From assembly GCA_949825065.1 (NCBI GenBank), contig OX463865.1, forward strand, positions 16,755,763 through 16,819,762: a DNA stretch of 64,000 bases, given 5' to 3'. The stretch comes from Odontocerum albicorne. Lineage: Eukaryota; Arthropoda; Insecta; Trichoptera; Odontoceridae. Positions 47,345 to 58,225 of the stretch are shown piece by piece. The translations under genes were made by a program, and so were the position numbers. Position 1 is the stretch's first letter; each line of letters begins with the position of its first letter. The notes under the pieces are model-generated. The model was not told where the DNA came from. It made no database searches and saw only the letters and a list, made by a program, of their open reading frames with translations.

Positions 47345-47996
47345 TTAACCCTTCCTGTAACGTCCTTAATTTATATATTGAGCATATTACCCCTTCCATT
47401 CCTGTGATGTTTAACTAGTACACATTGCTTCTAAAAACGTTAATATCTCTATAAACATAATAAATAGGTATTCCCCCGTAAAACATTTACGCATTGAATG
47501 AAAAAAAAAATATTAATAATAATTAGCACTTATCAGCCACATCAGAGATATTTTGTGAAAATCGGGAATAAATTAATCAATACAATCAAACGTGTGCAAG
47601 TGTGTGACGTAGGTATATTAATTCTAAAAAACCTTCATGGGTGAGAAAGCGACGCTATTGACGTCTCACTCTCACTCTATTTCGGTATATGGGAACGCAA
47701 AAAATAGAATCTCAGTTCGTTCGCTTCTCTCTTTTAAGTAGTCAGCCGGCTTTCGTTCGAGGTGGTCGCTCCGTCCGTTTTGTGAACGTCGGCCGACGTT
47801 TTTTTTTTCATGTTTTCAGCAATCAAATTTCAATGATTATCACTTTTGACTTCAAATTTAATTAATTTAAGTGATTTGTTATGAATATTCTTGTTTTTCC
47901 GATTTTAAATCGCTCATTTTTACATATGTATTGACGTGTATTGAATACACAACACCGGAACGGGCGGATTTTTTAGCACTGGAAGGGAAAGGTTAA
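47345..47996. mobile_element. TTAA-flanked piggyBac-like element
   Basis: Left 'TTAA-cccttcctgtaacgtcc', right 'gcactggaagggaaagg-TTAA' (TTAA at 47345-47348 and 47993-47996). The ends are short imperfect inverted repeats starting in C-runs, as in piggyBac-type elements. There is a G+C- and CpG-rich patch at 47690-47810. No transposase seen. Confidence 0.55.
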
Positions 47997-48101
47997 ATAG
48001 ATTAATGTTTTGGATGGTATTTATGGGCATAATGACAATTGAGTTCCATTCCAGCACCATTCACTCCGTTATAGGGAATGGAATGAGTCAATTCCGTCGT
48101 A

Positions 48102-48434
48102 ATGTGTACTAGAAGATTGGTATCGTCTTTATTTTTTATGAGGCTGATGTCACGTAGTGACGAAAAAGGAACTGTCCATAGAGACTCCTCTTCTGATGGT
48201 GACACATCTGAGTGTGAAAATAATAGTAGTGACAATGGAATAAAGGTAAAACGGAATTGTAGTGACAATGGAATAAAGGTAAAACTGAATCGTAGTGACA
48301 ATGGAATAAAGGTAAAACGGAATCGTTGTGACAATGGAATAAAGGTAAAACGTAATCGTAGTGACAATGGAATAAAGGTAAAACGGAATCGTTGTGACAA
48401 TGGAATAAAGGTGAAACGGAATCTCTGTAAATAA
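48102..48434 (+). CDS. Hypothetical frame with 33-bp repeats
   Basis: A 110-codon frame. The N-terminal third is Ser/Asp/Glu-rich ('SRSDEKGTVHRDSSSDGDTS'); the rest is about six repeats of an 11-residue unit SDNGIKVKRNR, encoded by exact 33-bp tandem units (48231, 48264, 48297...). It runs into Rpt-K, which supplies the last codons and stop. The acidic start could be the N-terminus of a piggyBac-like transposase, given the TTAA element just upstream, but nothing conserved proves it. It may equally be a non-coding minisatellite. Confidence 0.25.
   Translation: MCTRRLVSSLFFMRLMSRSDEKGTVHRDSSSDGDTSECENNSSDNGIKVKRNCSDNGIKVKLNRSDNGIKVKRNRCDNGIKVKRNRSDNGIKVKRNRCDNGIKVKRNLCK
48228..48430. repeat. 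33-bp minisatellite, about 6 copies
   Basis: Unit 'gacaatggaataaaggtaaa' + 'acggaatcgtagt'. The length is a multiple of three, so frames on both strands stay open through it. Confidence 0.93.
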
Positions 48435-49320
48435 ATAAATAAATATAGGTTTATTGACAGCAACATATTATGAACATAAAGTATTTAAATAACACTTTTA
48501 AAACGCATAAATTGTGAAGAATACATTAAAGACAGAAGCTATCAAAAGGTCTGGGCTCATCTAATAACATCCCTTCGGCCAAGATACACCCCACCAATAT
48601 AAGGCGAGCCCAGCCACGGGGACACCAGATATTTTTCAGCCCACACCCTTGCACATGTAGAATAAGAAGGGAAAAAACACACAAAATAAATAAATGGCAG
48701 AAAAATACATTTAAGAGAGAAGACACTAAAATGTCCGGGCTCATCCCACAAACATCCCCTCGGCCAAGATACACCCCACCAATATAGGGCGAGCCCTGCC
48801 ACGGGGACACCAGATATGTTTCAGCCCACACCCTTGCACATGTAATATAGAATAAGAAGAAAAAAAAACAAAAATAAACAGATGGCAGAAAAATACACAA
48901 ATCCACAAATACCACCTCAGATGAATTCAAACAAACAAATAAAGGTTCCTTGACAGCAACATAATGTGTAACATACATACATATAACATATGATATATAG
49001 TAAACTTATTCCGAGTATCGCACATACCATACATCTCAAAACAAACTAGAAAACATATTTAAGATAGGAGATATTAAAAGGTCCGGGCTCATTCCACAAA
49101 CATTTCCCCGGCCGAGATACACCCCACTAATGTAGAGCGAGCCCAACCGCAAGGACATCGTGGGGGGCTTTCAGCCCACACCCCCGTATATCTAGATTAA
49201 AAAAAAACAAAATGTATGGCAGAAAACAAAATATAAAGTAAACCCACGTACACCACCTCAGGTTAACTATCAGCAAGAACGAAAAAAAGGAAAGCCTCAA
49301 AGGAATCTGAATTTTATAAT
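48425..49320 (-). repeat. Rpt-K, three copies in tandem
   Basis: Blocks 'ggccaagatacaccccacca', 'cacggggacaccagatat' and 'cagcccacacccttgcacat' recur at about 48580, 48760 and 49115. The (TTTA)-type tail is at the low end, so it reads on the minus strand. Minus frames share 'YLVSPWLGSPYIGGVYLGR'. I do not know the family. Confidence 0.7.
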
Positions 49321-49504
49321 GGTAAAATATACTTATGGAGTGACTAAGGGCTTAAAATTCAAACGTTTAAGTAAATTACCAGTACTTTTATAGAAATAAC
49401 ATATATTTAAGGATAAAAAGAAAAAATGGATTTAAATAAATAATAACGTTAATATTTCGAAGAAAGACAATACTCGTATGCACAGGAAATTAAAAAATAT
49501 ATAA

Positions 49505-49605
49505 ATAATTGTAATAAAAAGACAATTTATACAGTGCCGTTTAGAGAGCAAACTCTCCTATAGATGCTTCGACTCGAGGCTCGAACGCACTATTATTGAA
49601 AGTAA
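49505..49605. repeat. Rpt-J scrap
   Basis: 'acagtgccgtttagagagca', 'aactctcctatagatgct' and 'gctcgaacgcactattatt' match 36200-36268 and 53570-53660. Confidence 0.55.
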
Positions 49606-49619
49606 TATAGTTAAATTAC

Positions 49620-50725
49620 AATAAGATGAAGAAGAGCACTTTTAGATGGTTTGCTCATGTAGAACGAAAGAATAAACAAGAGTAACTAAACAAATATAAA
49701 GTGCAAATTTTAGTCAAAGACTAATGAAAGTATGATTGGATCAAGGGAATAATATATAAGAAGGAAACGTAGAAAGTCAGAGAAATGGTAGGAGCTTTAT
49801 GAGAACGTATGTGGATACTTTGGCATATTTTGGCTGAAGTTTTGGGTTTCAAAAAAACTGTGTGCACAATGGATGCCGCATTTGCTAACAATGCAACAAA
49901 AACACGTGCGAATGCGACTTTCTGAGCAACATTTGGAGCAATTTTGAAAGGATAAAAAGGATTTTCTGCGTCGATTCATCACTATGGATGAGACTTGGGT
50001 CTACCACCATGATCCTGAATCAAAACAAGAGGCTAAGGAGTGGTGTGAACCAGGCACTTTGGCTCCGAAGCGAGTTCGTGTCCAGAAATCGGCCAAGAAG
50101 GTGTAAGCGTCAGTTTTTTGGGATGCAAAAGGAATTTTATTGATAGATTATCTCCAAACTGGTAAGACAATCAGCTCTGATTATTATTGTGACCTTTTGG
50201 ACCAGTTGGATGAAAAAATTTGTGAAAAAAGATCCAGTTTGCAGAAGAAAAAAATCATTTTTCATCAAGACAATGCACTTGCTCACACAGCTCAAAAAAC
50301 CATCGCGAAAATCAGTGAATTGGGGTACGAATTGTTGCAGCATCCACCCTATTCGCCAGATTTAGCTCCCTCTGACTTCTGGCTGTTCTCACACTTCAAA
50401 AAATTCCTTCGTGGAAAGCATTTTTCATCAAACGAAGAGGTTATAGCCGTCGTAGAGGAGTATTTTGCAGGCGTTCCAGAAAGTCACTTCCGTGATGGGA
50501 CAACAAAGTTGGAAGATCGTTGGACCAAGTGTATTGATCTTATGGGAGACTATACTGAGCAATAAAAGTGATTTCCCCCCAAAAAAAATGTATTTTCATT
50601 TCTGCTTTCAAAACTTTTTAACTAACCTAGTATATAAGAGGCGAAGGATGTTTGGCAATATAAGAAAGTCTGGTTATCTGTCATCTTTACCTGCCCCCGA
50701 CAGGGAAAATACGTGATGGTATATA
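49620..50725 (+). pseudogene. LINE-B tail split by a mariner
   Basis: 49620-49815 has 'agatggtttgctcatgtaga' (RWFAHVER) through 'gaaagtatgattggatcaag' and 'atgagaacgtatgtgga'. 50635-50725 resumes with 'gaggcgaaggatgtttggca' and 'tacctgcccccgacaggga'. The halves join at TA. Confidence 0.65.
49818..50630 (+). mobile_element. 5'-truncated mariner with transposase pseudogene
   Basis: The transposase reads 'CAQWMPHLLTMQQKHVRMRL' (frameshift), 'RRFITMDETWVYHHDPESKQ', 'KRVRVQKSAKKV', a TAA at 50104-50106, then 50107-50565 'ASVFWDAKGILLIDYLQTGK', 'IIFHQDNALAHTAQKTIAKI', 'HPPYSPDLAPSDFWLFSHFK'. All three catalytic acids are visible (MDETW, HQDN, APSD). Spacing between the second and third is 34 residues, the mariner D34D signature. 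The stop and the missing N-terminus inactivate it. The right end 'aactaacctagta' is intact-looking. Confidence 0.88.
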
Positions 50726-50729
50726 AGTT

Positions 50730-51290
50730 GTATGTCAAACTTTTTTTTTGTAAGGACATCAACATTTTGATAGTTTTTTTCCATCAATATTTTGAAAACA
50801 ATAGTTTGCACCCCTTTTGTTTTTAGTTTTGATAAATAGAAAACTACTGAGAAGAACAGATTTCCTTTATCATAGTCATTCATATTGAAAATAATCGTAT
50901 AGAAAACAAGCGTTGTACCAACTTGACTTGGAAGTTAAAATCGAAAGTGCAAAAAGTTTTTATACCAACATAAAACGGTGGCACAAAGTCAAATTTCATT
51001 TACCTGGTTTTGAAACGGAGCGACTTAACAGTGGGTGCGCTTTGCATTTTAACTAGTAAGTTAGTTTCCCCTGATATAAAGTAAAGGTTTAAAGTTGCTC
51101 CACGGTTAAGTTATGTCTGTTAATATTGGCCTGAGTTACGTTTTGTTGTTATTAAGGGTTAAATTGTATTAAGTATGATTATATAACATTTCTCTAAGGG
51201 ATTTTTGAACGGAATTTATATGAACCCAAATTGGAAGAAGGTCGCAGAAGACAGAAACGTGCCAAGGCTCGTTGTGGACTGTAGTTCTAT
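50730..51290. other. Unassigned, ending in a short LINE tail
   Basis: 50730-51215 holds nothing I recognise. 51220-51290 reads 'WKKVAEDRNVPRLVVDC', like the last codons of an insect LINE polyprotein. Confidence 0.4.
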
Positions 51291-51317
51291 TAATTTATAC
51301 TTCTTTTGGACAATCTC

Positions 51318-51510
51318 TGTAGCTTAGTCGATTAGACACCTATCTTTGAGCGCAGGGGTTGCAGGCACGATTCACATTAGATTTTTTTAAATTCCAGTTT
51401 CTTTTAATTATGTAACGACTTTTTAACATCTTTCTGGTTGGTTGGCTAAGATTACCACAGGGCAATAAGACCACTAAGTTAAGGCACAACAAACGTGTTA
51501 TACAATTTAA
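51318..51510 (+). repeat. SINE-A
   Basis: Head 'tctgtagcttagtcgattag', box B-like 'gttgcaggcacgattcac', tail 'ttggttggctaagattacc', 'aataagaccactaagttaag'. Confidence 0.65.
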
Positions 51511-51593
51511 TTAAACTGTATCAACTTACAGTGTTATTACTTTGTAAAAATTTATTTCAACAAACAAGAAAATAGCAACAAGAAAATGAACAG

Positions 51594-51953
51594 ACGACCT
51601 TACTTCGTAAGACGTCTTTATTCCAATTCGGAAGTAGAGTGCACATTTTTTTTAATATTTGTATTTTGGTTTCACTTAAGGCGTGTTCAAACCTTTCTGA
51701 TTGGACAAAATAGATTACTATATAAAAATTAAGTTGTAATGTATAAAAAGTGTAATGCAATACAGGGTTGTATTGTATTGCATTACACTTTGCCATGTGG
51801 CAATATCTTCCAGCCAACCAGAAAGATGTTAGAGGCCTTAAGTGAAAACCAGACTGGAATCCTTTTTTCAAAAATGTGGGACCCAACGGGAATCGAACCC
51901 GTAACCTCCGGGTCGGGAGACAAGCGTCTTACCAACTAAGCCACGGAGGTCGT
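51594..51953. repeat. Tail-to-tail pair of SINE-A
   Basis: 51594-51770 reads plus (decayed head, end 'aaaagtgtaatgcaatacag'). 51771-51953 reads minus ('tgtattgcattacactttgc', 'gggaatcgaacccgtaacct', 'taccaactaagccacggagg'). The minus copy is well preserved with clear box A and box B. Confidence 0.75.
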
Positions 51954-51959
51954 CGAGGG

Positions 51960-52514
51960 CTAACGTCACAAAATTTTTACTTTCAATATAAATACAAGAA
52001 CTCGTTTTCTACAATACCTTTTTCTTGTACAGGGTTATATATATTTACATTTCTGATGTATTAGACAATCCCTCATGATTCAGTATGATTATTAATTAGC
52101 ATGAACGCCTATAGGTATATTGGTGTAGTGTGTGCAAGATGTTGCACTTCAGCAACAACACAGTCTTGACAGATCAAATCCAAAGTTTCCATGGCAAGAT
52201 CAAAATTCAAAGACGATTGGCATATTTCATATATTGCAGCTCCTAAATATTTTTCGCCAAAGCGCGTTCAACACGTTTCTAGCTGGTTTAATTTATGTTA
52301 TGTAGAAATAATTTTGCCAGGATATACTTTACATAGCATAAGTGTAATTAAATACAGAAAAATACTTGATAAAAAAATACACTGCGTTCAAACTGTTCCA
52401 TCGGAAACGAACCCCACAATCCTGGGCTACGAAACAGTGAATCCCATTTTGAAGAATTCTGGAATTTAAACAGTACAAGACTTACACGTCTTATATTTTC
52501 CTCAATTAAAATGT
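51960..52514. other. Unassigned
   Basis: A 92-codon plus-strand frame at 52191-52469 has no domain I recognise. No repeats seen elsewhere. Confidence 0.3.
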
Positions 52515-52810
52515 ATATCTCTGTTTTTTACTTCAATCTACCTCGCCTCGCTTTTTACTAATTTCGGACATATATATTTGTTTCGTAAATCTTTCACAAC
52601 TCATTCACTCGATATGGCCAAATCACATCAGAATTGTTAACATAATTATATTTTTTTAAATCCAATATATTGTCAACCTTTATTTGATTATTTCTAACTC
52701 TATCAAACATTGGTATACCAAATATTCTACTCAAGTCATGCATTTAGTAGACTCTTATCCCTCCCTTTAAATGTGAATGTTTCACTTCCATATGCCAAAT
52801 GTGCCTCAGG
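52515..52810 (-). pseudogene. LINE-B relic
   Basis: 'tttcacaactcattcactcg', 'atatggccaaatcacatcag' and 'cacttccatatgccaaatgt' parallel other minus-strand LINE-B ends, including the 'HMAYGSET'-type region at the right. Confidence 0.5.
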
Positions 52811-52918
52811 CTAATCGATTTTTCAATAAAAATTTAAAAAAACATTATATATCTGAAAATATTCCTTCGAACTCCTACATAATTTCCCTTCTAATCGAGA
52901 TTTATCTTTTGGCTAAAT

Positions 52919-53425
52919 ATATGTTACTTTTACTCATAAATTATATTCATTCAAAGAGTTTAGGACACGGTCTTTAACACCGATATAAATTTATGTTACT
53001 TTTACTCATAAATTATATTCATTCAAAGAGTTTAGGACACGGTCTTTAATACCGATATAAATTTATGTTACTTTTACTCATAAATTATATTAATTCAAAG
53101 AGTTTAGGACAGGGTCTTTTATACCGATATAAATTTATGTTACTTTTACTCATAAATTATATTAATTCAAAGAGTTTAGGACACGGTATTTAATACCGAT
53201 ATAAATTTATGTTGCTTTTACTCATAAATTATAATAATTCAAAGAGTTTAGGACACGGTCTTTTATACCGATATAAATTTATGTTACTTTTTCTCATAAA
53301 TAATATTAATTCAAAGAGTTTAGTTCACGGTCTTTAATACCGATATAAATTTATGTTACTTTTACTCATAAATTATATTATTCAAAGAGTTTAGGACACG
53401 GTCTTTAATACCGATATAAATTTTA
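52919..53425. repeat. 72-bp minisatellite, about 7 copies
   Basis: Unit 'tatgttacttttactcataa', 'attcaaagagtttaggacac', 'ggtctttaataccgatataa'. Starts at 52920, 52992, 53064, 53136: exactly 72 bp, with little divergence. Confidence 0.93.
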
Positions 53426-53559
53426 AAACAAAAACTTGATTAAAAGGCGAGTGTTTTGCAAATATTAAATTGCTAAAATTTAAGAGTATAAATAAAAAAA
53501 GGAAGAAATTGCTTAAAAGCAATAAAATCGCGTTTGCTTATTTACATAAAAGTTAATTT

Positions 53560-53865
53560 ACAGAGCAGTTTGCTTAATACCAATAAAATAACGATTTACT
53601 TAGCGCCGTTTCGAAAGTAAACTCTTCAAGGGCGCCCTGGCTCGGAAGTTGAACCCACTATTATTTACAGATTGAAAATATTACAAAATAAATATATATA
53701 TAAGTTGAGTATAATGACAGGAAAATAATGGCTGCGGCCATTAGATGAGAAACTTCCCCATATATGTATACATTTAGAAAAACATATTTGGTAAGTAAAC
53801 CGCAGAATACTCACCAAAGGAAGACGAACTGTAAATAAACCTTTGTAGATCTTCTGATGCGTCTC
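53560..53865. repeat. Rpt-J, longest copy
   Basis: 'gcgccgtttcgaaagtaaac', 'gttgaacccactattattta', 'ggctgcggccattagatgag', 'agaaaaacatatttggtaag' and 'tttgtagatcttctgatgcg' recur in the same order at 36190-36700 (part) and 63060-63330. Confidence 0.65.
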
Positions 53866-54300
53866 CTGGTATACGTTGTCAAACTCGTTCGAGGAGCTGT
53901 CCAGCATTACTAAAAAGATTAGCGTTAAATGTTCCTAACAATTACACTAGACTGCGCCGGCAAGAACTGTTCTCAATAACATACGCAAGAACGGGTCTTC
54001 CAGCCGCTATGCCTGTTGGAAGGGCCTCAACTCTTCTGAACGGGACTGCTTCGGATATTGACATATTTCATATCATATTACCAAAAGCAAAAGTAAATTT
54101 TCTTCTAAGTTTGAGCACGTTAGAAAGCACTTATCAACGTACTTAAGTAATTTTGAATATATGTGTATGTTTGTGTGTATATATGTATGCATACACATAA
54201 TTTTTTAATTTACATAATTTTTCTTTATTTTTAATGTAAACACTTCTTGTATCTTTCAAAGTTATTGGACTAAGCCTGTTTTGAGAAAATAAATAAATAC
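53860..54300 (+). pseudogene. LINE-D2 C-terminus with tail
   Basis: The plus strand encodes 'CPALLKRLALNVPNNYTRLR', 'RQELFSITYARTGLPAAMPV', 'STLLNGTASDIDIFHIILPK' and 'AKVNFLLSLSTLE', then a 3' UTR ending 'aagcctgttttgagaaaat' and (AATA)n. Upstream is broken by frameshifts. Confidence 0.8.
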
Positions 54301-54850
54301 GATAATAACACATTCGGCTTTAAGTGGAGCATAATGTATATGTATGTCCATAATAAGTTTAAATTATTGTTCGCAAGGTTTTTTTTAATAATCGTTGAAA
54401 TAAACAAAAATCTTTGAATATACACAAAAAATTATGAAAGTGATATTGACCGTAAAAGCGAACAGGGTAGACATTTACAAAAATAAACAAGTCCATCCCC
54501 TAGATACATATCATAGGATGATTGCAGAAAAATAAAACACTAAGCCAATATCACGTCCCATTGTGAAAGCTCACCCTCACTGGTGGGGATGGTCGCACTC
54601 GAGGCCTAGAGAGAGGCTCTACGTGCTATTATTATTTATTTTTATATCGAATGTATAAAATTACAGCAGAAGAGCTGCTGTATCGCTGTTGTTGGCCCTT
54701 CAGACGTGCATATGCACCTACCAAGAGGGGATGAAAAAAATATACGAATCGTTCTGTACGTTTTTGTCTACCTGCGATTCTCCAAGTTTGTTTTATTTCT
54801 ATTTACAATTGTGGTATATCATACTTCTGTTATATGTGTATATATATATA
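54301..54850. other. Unassigned; possible Rpt-J scrap
   Basis: 54540-54640 ('cactcgaggcctagagagag', 'gctattattatttattt') faintly resembles Rpt-J. The plus-strand frame at 54689-54919 shows no domain. Confidence 0.3.
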
Positions 54851-54852
54851 TA

Positions 54853-55070
54853 CTATAATACAACCTGGTGGGCTTATTACGATGTGATAATTTCTTTCAA
54901 CCAACTAGAAAAATATTAAAAAAGGTATAGAGTGAAAACTAGACTGAAAACCTTTGTAAAGAATTTGGGTACAATGGAAATTGAACCTGTAACCCTCGTG
55001 TTTATTAACTTAACCAAGTTTAATAAAATTATAAATTGTATCCAACCAACCAGAAAGGTGTTAAACGAGC
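54853..55070 (-). repeat. SINE-A copies, decayed
   Basis: 54853-55020: tail 'acaacctggtgggcttatta' and head 'ggaaattgaacctgtaaccc'. 55030-55070 is a scrap of a second copy ('tatccaaccaaccagaaagg'). Confidence 0.6.
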
Positions 55071-55096
55071 CCTTAGTTTAACGAGCCCTTAGTTAT

Positions 55097-55310
55097 CATT
55101 CGAGAACACAAATGCTGTCACTCCCGTAATGCAAATGGATGGAGAAACATTACCAAATTGTGACTCCTTTAAGTATCTTGGGTCACTCATCCATAGCGAT
55201 GGAGGATGTAACACATATAATTAGTGTGGGATGGATGAAGATTAGATCAATCACGGGAGTTCTATGTGATCCGAAAATGACAGTAAAGTTAAAAGGTTAA
55301 AGTTCTTCCG
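55097..55310 (+). pseudogene. RTE-A internal fragment
   Basis: Encodes 'MQMDGETLPNCDSFKYLGSL', 'IHSDGGC', then out of frame the equivalent of the next 40 codons. It is nearly the complement of 6480-6670 and lacks the RTE-A 3' end. Confidence 0.8.
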
Positions 55311-55380
55311 CGTAGTGTTCGAGGGTATAAGAATACCTATGACTTCGGTCATATCTATTCTTTAAAAAAAAAAAAAAAAG
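55311..55380 (+). repeat. SINE-B internal piece
   Basis: 'tgttcgagggtataagaata' and 'cttcggtcatatctattctt' followed by an A-run. Confidence 0.6.
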
Positions 55381-55764
55381 GTTGTAATTCAAATGTAGTC
55401 ACATGTCACCTCGTGACAGTTAATTTAATGTGTATGTTAACTTAACAAAAAAAAATAAAAATATAAATATGAAGGAATATTTGAAAACCACTCCGACGCC
55501 ATTATTTATTTTGGTAGCAAGTATTCCCTGTAGGAAAAACAAGAAAAGATAAGAGTGGCTACGCAGGAGTATCAAGATTTCATCCTAAAGAATAAAAAAA
55601 TAAAAATATATTCCCCTTAAATTGTTAAACGGTAACAAAATATTATCAAACACCCCTTTTAAATTGTATGAAATTGAATTTTTATCTAAAAAATACCTAT
55701 TGGGGTAGACAGAGAAGATACATTTGATTATGCATTCAAAAAGGCGTAAGATCTGATCATTTTA

Positions 55765-56084
55765 TAAATAAATAAATATTGGTTTATTGATAGCAACATA
55801 GTATGTACATACATAACACATTTAAATATACTTCAAAAACACATAAATTTCAGAGAATACATTAAAGACAGAAGCTATCAAAAGGTCTAGGCTCATTTAA
55901 TAACACCCCCCGGCCAAGATACACCCCACCAATATAGGGTGAGCCCAGCCATGGGGACACCAGATGTTTTTCAGCCCACACCATTGCACATGTAGAATAA
56001 GAAGAAGAGAAAAAAAACACAGAAAATAAATAGATGGCAGAAAAATATAATACATTGAAGAGAGAATACATTAAAAGGTGAAGA
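55765..56084 (-). repeat. Rpt-K single copy
   Basis: 'aataaataaatattggttta', 'ggccaagatacaccccacca' and 'cagcccacaccattgcacat' match 48425-48720. Confidence 0.75.
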
Positions 56085-56520
56085 AGACGTTAAACATGGA
56101 CATGAAAAATATTGAAGAGTTGGTATATAAGAAGAATACTAGTGACAATGTATGACACAATAAGGGACTAGTTCTTGCTTTAATAGGAGTGACAATGTAT
56201 GATACAATACATTATAGATTAAAGTTGTGTTGAGTATGATAATGGTAAGCAAGTTGAGATGGTTTGCATACGTGGAAAGAATGAATGAAGAAAGACTCAC
56301 AAACAGTGCAAATTTAAGTGGATGTCATGGTATAAGAAGGCCAAGAAAAGTATTATTGAAAGAAGGAAAAGTTAAAAGTAAGATAATTCGTAGGAGCTGT
56401 ATGAGTAGGTGTACGTATGTAAAAGATGTGCTAAAATATGAAAGTCGATCATTTTATCGTCTTTGCCTACCCTAACAGCGAAACAGCGTGATAATATGTG
56501 CACATGTACATACGATATAT
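56085..56520 (+). pseudogene. LINE-B C-terminus, one frame largely kept
   Basis: Frame 56227-56475: 'MVSKLRWFAYVERMNEERLT', then 'RRPRKVLLKEGKVKSKIIRR' and 'SCMSRCTYVKDVLKYESRSF'. This is the window's clearest protein view of LINE-B (RWF..VERMNE...; R.C.SRC..V...). The 3' end is 'gcctaccctaacagcgaaac', 'agcgtgataatatgtg'. Confidence 0.75.
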
Positions 56521-56559
56521 TTTGTAACGGACTACGTCCTTTTTTTATATTTTTTGTGT

Positions 56560-56632
56560 GCCATCGAGAATCGAACCCGAAATTCCCGTATGGAAGTCAA
56601 GTGTCTTGCTAACTAAGCCACAAATATGTTAT
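56560..56632 (-). repeat. SINE-A head
   Basis: 'tcgagaatcgaacccgaaat' and 'gtcttgctaactaagccaca' are the minus-strand box B and box A parts. No tail. Confidence 0.6.
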
Positions 56633-56639
56633 TTTTTTA

Positions 56640-57309
56640 CACATACATATATCTTATACTCGGGAACCGTCTGGACTCGTTGAGAGAACGGGGCAGAAAT
56701 GGGTAGAATATCCAATAAAATATGTTTTTCCTTAAGCTTATTTGCCTTCAAAGCCTTAAGGGTAAATATAAGCTCTTCGCAATGTGCTTACCGATATGTT
56801 TTTCATATCAATTCTACAATATCATAGGTTCACTTTCAAATATTTTTTGTCGAACAATACTTTTTTTATCAAAAATACTTTGTACATTATTTTAAAAAAT
56901 TATTTAAATTTCACGCCTGGATATATTTTGACCCATTGAATTGTAAAAAAATGTAATCTCGTATTTTTAGGTCAAATTCTTTCGCAAAATTTTATCAAAT
57001 ATTCCTAGACGGTAGTTTTTTATATTTTCAGTAATCTTTCGAGGCGTAGAGTCTTTTTCATACTCAGCCAGCTAGTTCATACTCAACCCTAGGTCTGGTA
57101 TTCCTCAAGGATCATATCTAGGTACCTACTATGAAAACATTTTTATGCGCGGGATACAACCCTGGGCTTTGGTCTGCTGTTCTTGTGTATGAGATAATAT
57201 GCATGTCCTTCTTCTGATTATAGTTTTTTTATGCATCATGTTAAGTTTTAATATTTTGTTACATCTTATATTTTATATTTCATATTACGAATATAGCATT
57301 TATATTTGA
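56640..57309. other. Unassigned
   Basis: Nothing recognised; no frame of interest. Confidence 0.35.
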
Positions 57310-57680
57310 ATATGTCGTCGTCGTTGCAGGGTCTGGTATTTGAGGAGCTCTTCGTCATTCCGACGACAATTCAGTTGGAAAACGAAGCTGCGCAGTGAAG
57401 TTTGGTTTCTTAATTTTTTAAGTGAGTGAGTCTTTGTACACCAGCAAACTCACCGACCACACCGCTTTACTGGATCCGATAGCTCATCAAAGTGAGATGA
57501 TGGGAGAACACCAGCATGTTTGTTTGATCATTTAAAAAAAACAGATACATTAAAGTCATAGGTATCCTTAAAACTTCAAATACTAGCAGAAAAAGAGTAA
57601 CAAAACACGAGATTTGAACCGGTGACTATCCGTACAACAGTCCAGTGCGTTACAGCGCAACCATGCACCTCTCATTGGAA
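57310..57680 (-). repeat. SINE-B
   Basis: 'cattccgacgacaattcagt', 'accagcaaactcaccgacca', 'gatttgaaccggtgactatc' and 'cagcgcaaccatgcacctc' form the complement of the family. Confidence 0.7.
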
Positions 57681-57819
57681 TTTGTGTTATTTTAATGGAT
57701 GAAATCGATCGTACATTATAATTAAATAAATATTTTATTTAATACAGTTTTTTTCCCATACAATTCTTATTCAAAGACCTCAGTCACTTAGTTGTATTTT
57801 GCCTATTTTCAGTGATGTT

Positions 57820-58225
57820 GAAAAATAGAAATGAAAAGAACTATATGAAAAGATGTATAAATGTGGATAAAGTGAATAATGTATATGTTGTTTATAGTTA
57901 AGGCATTGACGTTGTGGAAGTTTAAAGACATTGTAATTTATTTTTACCAAACACTGTTTATTCCACTTTTTTGTGACGGTATAACCCTACCGCTTTCAAG
58001 GCTTTCACCTAATCTTCAGGGGAGCGCGAGAGTCTTATTTGCACTCCCCTGAAGATGAGGGGAAAGTTTTGAAACCGGTAGGGTTATACCGTCACAAAAA
58101 AGTGGAATAAACAGTGTTTGATTAAAATAAATTAAAATAATGTATATTGTGAAAGGAAAGTTTGGCGATCTATCCCATCTGCCTATATCATCAGTAAAAT
58201 GTTGTGATGGTATCTACATAGATTA
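57820..58225 (+). pseudogene. LINE-B 3' end split by PLE-2
   Basis: Left 'aaaagatgtataaatgtgga', right 'gtgaaaggaaagtttggcga' and 'tctgcctatatcatcag' are adjacent in other LINE-B copies. Confidence 0.6.
57887..58135. mobile_element. PLE-2 249-bp foldback with 12-bp TSD
   Basis: TSD 'aataatgtatat' at 57875-57886 and 58136-58147. Arms: minus-sense from 'gttgtttatagttaaggcat' to 'cttcaggggagcg', plus-sense from 'ctcccctgaagatgagggga' to 'aacagtgtttgattaaaata'. Confidence 0.9.

Noticed and set aside
48002..48466. 154-codon minus-strand frame with FRFTFIPLS repeats
   Set aside because: Opposite-strand reading of the 33-bp minisatellite and of Rpt-K.
48526..48978. 150-codon minus-strand frame in Rpt-K
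   Set aside because: Repeats the same segment ('SPYIGGVYLGR') because the repeat is in tandem. No known domain, and other copies break the frame.
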